The position numbers and the translations under genes are program-made. Shown here piece by piece: positions 57,575-64,000 of a DNA stretch of 64,000 nucleotides. The stretch lies in contig NZ_JBHULM010000009.1 of NCBI RefSeq assembly GCF_042684485.1, forward strand, positions 62,001-126,000, written 5' to 3'. This DNA is from Oceanihabitans gracilariae (GTDB lineage Bacteria > Bacteroidota > Bacteroidia > Flavobacteriales > Flavobacteriaceae). The notes below the pieces were generated by a model, which did no database searches, was not told the origin of the DNA, and saw only the letters and a list, made by a program, of their open reading frames with translations. Positions within the stretch are counted from its first letter, which is position 1, and each line of letters starts with the position of its first letter.

Positions 57575-59437
57575 CTATTCCTCCATTTTCTCCATAAGTT
57601 CAAACCAGCGTTCTTCTTTCGTTTCCATTTCGGTGATGATGCTTTGTAGTTTTTCAGAAAGCTCAGTAATCTTTTCTTGGCTTAGGCTTTCGTCTAAAAA
57701 CTTAGCCTCTAATTCCTTTTTATCAAATTCTAAAGACTTTAGTTTACTTTCAATATTCTTATACTCTTTTTGTTCGTTGTAAGATAGTTTGGTATTGCTA
57801 TCTTTTTTCCAAGATTTCTTTTCTTTCTTATCGCTGTTGTCTTCGCTGCTTACAGGTTGGCTATCCTCATAAGTCCTAAAGTCGCTATAGTTTCCAGGAA
57901 AATCTTCTACCACACCCTCGCCTCTAAATACAAAAAGGTGGTCTACAATTTTATCCATAAAATACCTATCGTGAGAAACTACAATAAGGCATCCAGGAAA
58001 ATCAAGCAAGAAACTTTCAAGTACATTTAAGGTTACTATATCTAGGTCGTTAGTAGGTTCATCTAAGATTAAAAAATTAGGGTTTTGAATTAAAACAGTA
58101 CATAAGTAAAGTCTTTTTCTTTCACCACCACTAAGTTTTTCTACAAAGTCGTATTGTTTTTTTCTATCAAAAAGAAAACGTTCTAAAAGCTGTTGCGCGC
58201 TTATTTGTCTTCCTTTTTTTAGAGGAATATAATCACCAAACTCTCTAACAACATCTATTACTTTTTGGTCTGGTTTTGCTGTGATGCCGCCTTGGGTATA
58301 GTAGCCAAATTTTACAGTTTCTCCAATGGTTATTTTACCAGAATCAGGTGGTATGCTTTGGGTAAGTATGTTTAAAAAAGTAGACTTCCCTGTTCCGTTT
58401 TTACCAATAATACCCACGCGTTCTCCTTTTTGAAAGTTGTATTCAAATTGGTCAAGAATGGTTTTGTCTTTAAAGGATTTTGATATTTTGTGCAGCTCAA
58501 TAATTTTACTACCAAGCCTTTCCATGTTTAGTTCTAGTTGTACTTGGTGGTCGTTTCTGCGCTGGTGTGCTCGGTGTTTTATTTCGGTAAAATCATCTAT
58601 TCTAGATTTCGATTTTGTAGTTCTAGCTTTAGGTTGTCTACGCATCCAGCTAAGCTCTTTTTTAAACAGTTGTTTTGCTTTACCTGTTTCTACAGCCTCT
58701 CTGTTTATGCGTTCTTCTTTTTTCTCTAGGTAATACGAGTAGTTTCCTTTGTACGAAAATAATTCGCCTTGGTCTAGTTCTATAATTTCATTACATACAC
58801 GTTCTAAAAAGTAGCGGTCGTGCGTTACCATAAAAAGAGTAATATTTTCTTTAGCAAAAAAGCTTTCTAGCCACTCAATCATTTCTAAATCTAAATGATT
58901 GGTAGGCTCATCTAGAATAAGTAAATCGGGTTTGTTAATTAGTGCATTGGCTAAAGAAAGACGTTTTTTTTGTCCTCCAGAAAGCGCACTTACTTTTTGG
59001 TTTAAGTCTTCTAGGTTTAGTTTAAAGAGTATTTGTTTGTACTGCGTTTCAAAATCCCAAGCGTTATGTCTGTCCATATTTTCAAAAGCTTTTTGGTAAG
59101 CTTCTGTATCTTCTGGGTTTAAAAGGGCAGTTTCATAGGCTTTAATGACTTTTAAAATTTCATTATCAGAACTAAAGATGGTATCTTCAATAGTAAGGTT
59201 CTGGTCTAATAGCGGTTCTTGAGGTAAGAAGGAAACAACAATATCTTTTCTAAAAATTACTTGCCCTGTATCTGGTTGATCTAGTTGGGCTAGAATGTTT
59301 AAAATAGATGTTTTTCCGGTTCCGTTTTTAGCCACAAAGGCTACTTTTTGATCTTTATGAATGCTAAATGAAATGTCTTGAAAAAGCGTAAGCTCTCCAT
59401 AAGATTTCGATATGTTTTCTACGTTTAGATAGTTCAA
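57575..59437 (-). CDS. ABC-F family ATPase, Uup-like
   Basis: The 620-residue soluble protein has two ATPase cassettes and no membrane part. Cassette 1: VAKNGTGKTSILNIL, LSGGQKKRLSLANAL, LLILDEPTNHLDL. Cassette 2: IGKNGTGKSTFLNIL, KLSGGERKRLYLCTVL, FLILDEPTNDLDI. The linker (about 235-300) is arginine-rich (WMRRQPKARTTKSKSRIDDF), and a C-terminal coiled coil of about 70 residues (NEQKEYKNIESKLKSLEFD) is typical of Uup. ABC-F proteins bind ribosomes and relieve stalls; Uup may also bind branched DNA. Start ATG 59437 gives MNYLNVENISKSYG. Confidence 0.93.
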   Translation of the reverse strand: MNYLNVENISKSYGELTLFQDISFSIHKDQKVAFVAKNGTGKTSILNILAQLDQPDTGQVIFRKDIVVSFLPQEPLLDQNLTIEDTIFSSDNEILKVIKAYETALLNPEDTEAYQKAFENMDRHNAWDFETQYKQILFKLNLEDLNQKVSALSGGQKKRLSLANALINKPDLLILDEPTNHLDLEMIEWLESFFAKENITLFMVTHDRYFLERVCNEIIELDQGELFSYKGNYSYYLEKKEERINREAVETGKAKQLFKKELSWMRRQPKARTTKSKSRIDDFTEIKHRAHQRRNDHQVQLELNMERLGSKIIELHKISKSFKDKTILDQFEYNFQKGERVGIIGKNGTGKSTFLNILTQSIPPDSGKITIGETVKFGYYTQGGITAKPDQKVIDVVREFGDYIPLKKGRQISAQQLLERFLFDRKKQYDFVEKLSGGERKRLYLCTVLIQNPNFLILDEPTNDLDIVTLNVLESFLLDFPGCLIVVSHDRYFMDKIVDHLFVFRGEGVVEDFPGNYSDFRTYEDSQPVSSEDNSDKKEKKSWKKDSNTKLSYNEQKEYKNIESKLKSLEFDKKELEAKFLDESLSQEKITELSEKLQSIITEMETKEERWFELMEKMEE

Positions 59438-59512
59438 TTTTTGTCTTTTTTACAAATAACGTATAAAATACCAAAAAAAGTTCTATAAGTTTTTATATTC
59501 CTACCGAAAACT

Positions 59513-59529
59513 TATATTTGTTACGTAAC
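59513..59529 (+). promoter_or_regulatory. Promoter of the capsule/exopolysaccharide locus with palindrome at the start site
   Basis: TATATTTG (59513-59520) is a classical -7 box. The perfect palindrome GTTACGTAAC occupies 59520-59529, covering the expected start of transcription near 59524. It could be an operator or coincidence. The first gene begins at 59544. Confidence 0.65.
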
Positions 59530-59543
59530 ATTAAACTTCAACA

Positions 59544-60338
59544 ATGAAGAAACTTTTTTTTGCGCTCTCTTTACTCCTTACTGTATTTGCTAGTTCATGT
59601 ATTCCTCACAAAGATACTTTGTATATTCAAAATAAGGGGAATCAAGTAGATTCTTTACAAACTATAGTAGAGCAACAAAAAGCCTACCGCGTTCAAATTA
59701 ACGATATATTAAACATTCGCGTAAAAGCCCTAGACCAAGAAAATGTACAGATTTTTAACCCTATAGGAAATGGCGATTTAAACGCTAGTAGCGTAGAAAA
59801 ATCTTACTTTGATGGATTTACCATAGACTTACATGGTAATATTAGAATACCAACCTTGGGTAAAATGAATGTACTAGGCTATACTACAGAAGAGATTGAG
59901 CAGAGGATAGAAGAAAAGTTGCTAGAAGAGCAATTTAAAGAAACAGCAAATATATTTGTTACGGTAAAGCTTACCGGGTTAAAGTATGTAACAACAGGAG
60001 AAATTGGTAATACTGGAACCAATGTTTTATATCAAGAACGAGTAAATATATTAGAAGCTATTGCTAATTCTGGCGATATTCCGGTAACAGGGGATAAAAA
60101 AGACGTGTTAATTATTAGGCAATATCCGCAAGGGCAGAAAATACATCATATTGATTTAACCGATGTAAATGTGATGCAATCCCCATATTATTATATCCAA
60201 CCCAATGATATGATTTATGTAAAACCTTTAAAGCAAAAAGCTTGGGGAACCGGAACCAATGTGCTACAAAATATTGGGGCAGTTGCTACTGTGTTATCTT
60301 TAATTTCTACTACTATAATATTATTACAACGTATATAA
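59544..60338 (+). CDS. Polysaccharide export outer-membrane lipoprotein (Wza family)
   Basis: The 264-residue protein has a lipoprotein signal (LFFALSLLLTVFASSC, lipobox ASSC). A polysaccharide export (PES) domain spans about 45-145 (YRVQINDILNIRVKAL, GFTIDLHGNIRIPTLGKMNVLG) and a SLBB-like domain about 145-230 (YVTTGEIGNTGTNVLYQERVNILEAI). The C terminus ends in a hydrophobic segment (IGAVATVLSLISTTIILLQ), as in Wza where the helix crosses the outer membrane. It forms the export pore with the Wzc-like protein encoded 3 nt later. Confidence 0.93.
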   Translation: MKKLFFALSLLLTVFASSCIPHKDTLYIQNKGNQVDSLQTIVEQQKAYRVQINDILNIRVKALDQENVQIFNPIGNGDLNASSVEKSYFDGFTIDLHGNIRIPTLGKMNVLGYTTEEIEQRIEEKLLEEQFKETANIFVTVKLTGLKYVTTGEIGNTGTNVLYQERVNILEAIANSGDIPVTGDKKDVLIIRQYPQGQKIHHIDLTDVNVMQSPYYYIQPNDMIYVKPLKQKAWGTGTNVLQNIGAVATVLSLISTTIILLQRI

Positions 60339-60341
60339 CTT

Positions 60342-62828
60342 ATGGCCTACAACGAATTTGATGATATAGAAGGTTTAGAATCTAACCATGTAGCTTTTGA
60401 CTTTAAAGGCTTTTTGTTTAAAGTCATAAACTTATGGAAGTTTGTACTGTTATGTATTGGTGCTGCTTTAATTATAGCCTATCTTATTAATGTGCGTAAA
60501 CAAGATGTGTATAAGCTAGATTCTTTAATAAGTATAGAAAACGATCAAAATCCTTTTTTTACAGCTAATACCAGTATTTCTTTTAATTGGGGAGGGGTTT
60601 CAGGTAAAGTAGGGAAAGTGATAACAACACTTAAAACGAGAAGTCATAATGAAAAAGTAGTAGATTCACTTCAATTTTATATAGATTATTTAGTAGAAGG
60701 AAAGTATAATAAAGTTGACATTTATAAAAAAGCTCCTTTTTTTGTAGAATTAGATAATACGCAAGGGCAAATTCTAGGTAAGGATGTCGGAATTCGGTTT
60801 TTAAATCAAACCGAGTTTGAGGTTTTTGTGAATTTTGAAGGGAGCAAAGTGCCTTTGCAGCAATATGATGAAACTAAAACTAAAAGATCTGCTAATGTGA
60901 CACCAGGTCTTTTTAGTCAAAAATTTAAAATTGGAGAACAAATATCTTTACCGTTTTTAAATTTGACTGTGCATAAAAGGAATAACAAAAATATTAAAAG
61001 CGGATCTGAATTTTTTATAAGATTTAGAGATTTTGATAATATAGTTTATTTTTATAAAAGAGGTGTTAAAATCTCACCATTTTCGGCTTCCTCTTCTTCA
61101 GTATTAAAGTTGTCTCTTATTGGTAAAAATAAAGATAAAATAGTCGATTATCTAAATGCTACATCCAAAATATTAAGTGCGTTTGAATTAGAAAGGAAAA
61201 ATCTATATGCAACCAATACCATTAAGTTTATTGATAGTAGTTTAGCTGCTGTTAATAGTGATTTAAAAGATGTTACTAATGAGATGAATTCCTTTAGAAA
61301 AAATAACAAAGTATTTAATATTGACGAAGAGATGTCTCAAGTGTCATCTAAATTAAGGGGGTATGAGTTACAAAAAGAGGAAGAGCAATCTAAATTAAAT
61401 TATTTAAATACTTTAGAAAAGTACTTAAGAACAAAAACTAATTATACCAATATCGCCGCACCAACTTCAGTTGGTATTAATGAAGGGAATATTTTAAACA
61501 GTGTTAGTAAAATTACTTCTTTAGCTATAGAAAGAAAGAATTTAGAATATACAACTAAAGAAGGGTCTTCACTTTTTAAAGATATAGATAGGCAGATAGA
61601 TGCAGAAAGAAATGTTTTACTAGAAACAATAGACGCAACTAAAAGAACCATTAGTGAGCAAATGAGTGATCTAACTAAAACAATTTATGGTTTAAGTGCT
61701 AAGCTAAGTGGATTACCAGAAGATCAGCAACAATATTTAAAAATTCAAAGAAAGCTTAATATCAGTCAAGAGGCTTATGATGTTTATTTAGCTAAAAGAG
61801 GGGAAGCAGCAATTGTGAGAGCGGCAAATATATCTGATATAACCGTTATAGATGAAGCAAAAGACATTGGAAGTGGGAAAATTGGTCCTAATACCTCTTT
61901 AAATTATATGATGGCATTGATGGTTGGTTTTTTTGCACCAATGTTGCTAATTTTTATTATTTATTTATTAGATAGTACAATTCATGGTTCAGATGAGGTC
62001 GAGCAATTATCTAGTATTCCAATATTAGGGTTAATAGGTAAATATAAATACCATAATAATCTAGTAGTTTTCGAAAAACCAAAGTCTGCGGTAGCTGAAT
62101 CTTTTAGAGCGATACGATCTAGTTTGCAGTTTTTTTATAAAAACAAGTTAAAAAGTGATGACGAAAAAGGTAAAACGATATTAATTACTTCTTCCGTAAG
62201 TGGAGAAGGAAAAACCTTTTGTTCTATTAACATGGCAACAGTATACGCTTTATCAGGAAAGAAAACCATTTTATTGGGCTTAGATTTACGTAAACCAAAG
62301 ATATTTGATGATTTTGGCTTAACTAATGAGCAAGGTGTTGTTAACTATTTTATTGGCGATAGTACCTTTGATGCTGTGGTAAATACGACGCATATAGATA
62401 ATTTAAGTGTTGTTACCTCAGGACCTATACCTCCAAATCCATCCGAGTTGCTTATGAGTGATAAAATGGGAGAGCTAATAGGTCGATTACGTCAAGAGTA
62501 TGATATGATTGTGTTAGATACACCTCCATTAGGCTTGGTAACCGATGCTTTAGAGTTGGTACAGTATGCAGATGCATCTATTTTTATGGTACGTTTAGAT
62601 TATACTAAAAAAGGAATGTTACAGCTAATAAATGCCAAGTATCGCGCAGGCGAAGTTAAAAATATCAGTTTTGTGCTTAACTTCTATAAACATAAGTCTA
62701 ACCATAATTATGGTTATGGCTATGGTTATGGCTACGGTTATGGCTATGGTGTTTACGGAAATGCTTATCATGAAGACACTAAAAAGTCACTATTTAAAAA
62801 AGTTAAAGCATTTATTAAAAGTATTTAA
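60342..62828 (+). CDS. Polysaccharide co-polymerase / tyrosine autokinase (Wzc family)
   Basis: The 828-residue protein has a Wzz-like first part with membrane segments at about 34-53 (FVLLCIGAALIIAYLINVR) and 525-547 (MMALMVGFFAPMLLIFIIYL), and a periplasmic coiled-coil region in between. The cytoplasmic BY-kinase has Walker A SSVSGEGKTFCSINMA, Walker A' LLGLDLRKPKIFDDFG and Walker B MIVLDTPPLGL. The tail has a tyrosine cluster (YGYGYGYGYGYGYG), the autophosphorylation site. It sets chain length and controls export with the Wza-like protein. Confidence 0.95.
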   Translation: MAYNEFDDIEGLESNHVAFDFKGFLFKVINLWKFVLLCIGAALIIAYLINVRKQDVYKLDSLISIENDQNPFFTANTSISFNWGGVSGKVGKVITTLKTRSHNEKVVDSLQFYIDYLVEGKYNKVDIYKKAPFFVELDNTQGQILGKDVGIRFLNQTEFEVFVNFEGSKVPLQQYDETKTKRSANVTPGLFSQKFKIGEQISLPFLNLTVHKRNNKNIKSGSEFFIRFRDFDNIVYFYKRGVKISPFSASSSSVLKLSLIGKNKDKIVDYLNATSKILSAFELERKNLYATNTIKFIDSSLAAVNSDLKDVTNEMNSFRKNNKVFNIDEEMSQVSSKLRGYELQKEEEQSKLNYLNTLEKYLRTKTNYTNIAAPTSVGINEGNILNSVSKITSLAIERKNLEYTTKEGSSLFKDIDRQIDAERNVLLETIDATKRTISEQMSDLTKTIYGLSAKLSGLPEDQQQYLKIQRKLNISQEAYDVYLAKRGEAAIVRAANISDITVIDEAKDIGSGKIGPNTSLNYMMALMVGFFAPMLLIFIIYLLDSTIHGSDEVEQLSSIPILGLIGKYKYHNNLVVFEKPKSAVAESFRAIRSSLQFFYKNKLKSDDEKGKTILITSSVSGEGKTFCSINMATVYALSGKKTILLGLDLRKPKIFDDFGLTNEQGVVNYFIGDSTFDAVVNTTHIDNLSVVTSGPIPPNPSELLMSDKMGELIGRLRQEYDMIVLDTPPLGLVTDALELVQYADASIFMVRLDYTKKGMLQLINAKYRAGEVKNISFVLNFYKHKSNHNYGYGYGYGYGYGYGVYGNAYHEDTKKSLFKKVKAFIKSI

Positions 62829-62860
62829 TATATTGTTATCGCTATTAATCTATAAAAATA

Positions 62861-64000
62861 ATGAAAATGCATAAAATAACCGTTATTGGTTTAGGGTATG
62901 TAGGCTTACCATTGGCCGTAGAATTTGCCAAAAAATATCCTGTTATAGGCTTTGATATTAACACACATCGCGTTGGCGAGTTACAGCAAGGAGTAGACAA
63001 AACCTTAGAGGTAGAACCCCCTGCGTTACAAGAAGTATTAGTGTCTAAAACAACTATAGAAAAAGGGCTTTTTATTACTAATAAACCCGAACATTTAGCA
63101 GGATCTACCATTTTTATCATTACGGTACCTACGCCTACAGATGCATTAAATAAACCTATTTTTATACCACTTATAAAAGCCAGTGAAACGGTAGCTAAGG
63201 TGTTGAAAAAAGGAGATATTGTTATTTATGAATCTACCGTGTATCCTGGTGTTACCGAAGATATTTGTGTTCCTATATTAGAGGAGCAATCCGGATTACA
63301 GTTTAATGTCGACTTTTTTGCAGGCTATTCCCCAGAACGTATTAACCCGGGAGATAAAAAACATACAGTAACAAAAATATTAAAAGTAACTTCTGGTTCT
63401 ACTCCAGAAATAGCCACAGTTATTGATGATTTATATAAAACGATCATCACTGCAGGAACCCATATGGCACCTTCTATAAAAGTAGCAGAAGCAGCAAAGG
63501 TTATAGAGAATTCACAACGTGATATTAATATAGCTTTTGTAAATGAGTTGTCTAAAATATTTAGAATACTAGATATAGATACTAAAGCGGTTTTAGCAGC
63601 AGCGGGGACCAAATGGAATTTTATAAACTTCACTCCAGGATTGGTAGGTGGGCATTGTATTGGTGTAGATCCTTATTATTTGGCACAAAAAGCCATAGAG
63701 TCTGGTTATAATCCTGAAATTATTTTAGCAGGACGTAAAATGAATGACAGTATGGGTAGTTATGTAGCACAAGAAACCGTGAAGATGATGATAAAAAAAG
63801 GGGCTACTATAAAAGGTGCTAAAGTCTTGGTTTTAGGAATCACCTTTAAAGAAAACTGCCCAGATATTAGAAACTCTAGAGTGATAGATATCATTAAAGA
63901 ACTAGAAACTTATCATGTAGATGTAGATGTTTTTGACCCTTGGGCTTCTTCAGAAGAAGTAAAGCACGAATATGGTTTTGATTTGTTATGTTCTAAAACA
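62861..64000 (+). CDS. Nucleotide-sugar dehydrogenase (TviB/WbpO-like), 3' end outside window
   Basis: The frame is open to the end of the window (380 codons) and lacks the last few tens of residues expected from the roughly 425-residue family. The NAD-binding domain starts KITVIGLGYVGLPLAVEFA; the middle domain carries GYSPERINPGDKKHT; the catalytic cysteine is in GGHCIGVDPYYLA; the UDP-binding domain begins VLVLGITFKENCPDIRNSR. Residue patterns such as TPTDALNKPIFIPLIKAS resemble UDP-N-acetyl-galactosamine/glucosamine 6-dehydrogenases of capsule loci. It follows the Wzc-like gene by 32 nt. Confidence 0.93.
   Translation, partial: MKMHKITVIGLGYVGLPLAVEFAKKYPVIGFDINTHRVGELQQGVDKTLEVEPPALQEVLVSKTTIEKGLFITNKPEHLAGSTIFIITVPTPTDALNKPIFIPLIKASETVAKVLKKGDIVIYESTVYPGVTEDICVPILEEQSGLQFNVDFFAGYSPERINPGDKKHTVTKILKVTSGSTPEIATVIDDLYKTIITAGTHMAPSIKVAEAAKVIENSQRDINIAFVNELSKIFRILDIDTKAVLAAAGTKWNFINFTPGLVGGHCIGVDPYYLAQKAIESGYNPEIILAGRKMNDSMGSYVAQETVKMMIKKGATIKGAKVLVLGITFKENCPDIRNSRVIDIIKELETYHVDVDVFDPWASSEEVKHEYGFDLLCSKT

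Overview
The window is AT-rich, densely coded and bears clear Flavobacteriaceae (Bacteroidetes) hallmarks. These are promoters with the TAnnTTTG -7 box, secreted proteins ending in a T9SS type A sorting domain, a DUF4295 (bL38-like) gene beside L28/L33, BshC, MeaB plus a PduO-type cobalamin adenosyltransferase, and many DUF families typical of the phylum. I cannot name the species. No tRNA, rRNA, CRISPR array, insertion sequence or phage module was recognised; most of the window looks like core chromosome with several accessory islets.

Layout. 1-6.4 kb: end of a GT2 glycosyltransferase, a 2-oxo acid dehydrogenase E2, a periplasmic CxxC protein with a decayed tandem copy, a DnaQ-type exonuclease, then a tight FAH hydrolase/Hpt/CinA run. 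6.4-8.4 kb: L28-L33-bL38-like operon and ftsY. 8.4-18.2 kb: serine hydrolase lipoprotein, rimO, SGNH hydrolase, bshC, guaA, and a LysM/periplasmic-binding fusion followed by DUF922 and DUF3820 proteins. 18.5-28 kb: pyrG, yidC, a MORN-like secreted protein, mnmA, an NPD-type oxidoreductase, a MATE transporter, a small acidic protein and a PAP2 phosphatase. 28-30.6 kb: PAS histidine kinase plus single-domain response regulator. 30.6-34.7 kb: an envelope-glycan modification set (GT2, double LAB_N membrane protein, GT39) divergent from a nucleotide-sugar epimerase. 34.7-38.1 kb: a methylthioribose-kinase-like enzyme with a secreted nucleoside hydrolase, and meaB. 38.1-41.5 kb: DUF2911 protein divergent from a sigma/anti-sigma/DUF4097 operon. 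41.5-49.1 kb: an M23 peptidase convergent with an operon of a 2039-residue secreted multidomain protein ending in a dockerin and a small cohesin-like protein with a T9SS tail. 49.3-59.4 kb: membrane protein, a gene relic, secA, DUF2795, cobalamin adenosyltransferase, ABC ATPase, methyltransferase, ABC-F protein, with heptanucleotide arrays between them. 59.5-64 kb: start of a capsule/exopolysaccharide locus (Wza-like, Wzc-like, nucleotide-sugar dehydrogenase running off the end).

The strongest candidates for something new are: (1) the dockerin-tailed giant protein and its cohesin-like, T9SS-tagged partner in one operon, which would be a two-part surface display device; (2) an intergenic structured repeat family with three copies, conserved ends and a variable hairpin; (3) a SWEET-topology double LAB_N protein between a polyprenyl-phosphate sugar transferase and an ArnT-like transferase; (4) the heptamer arrays placed immediately 3' of two ABC-ATPase genes.
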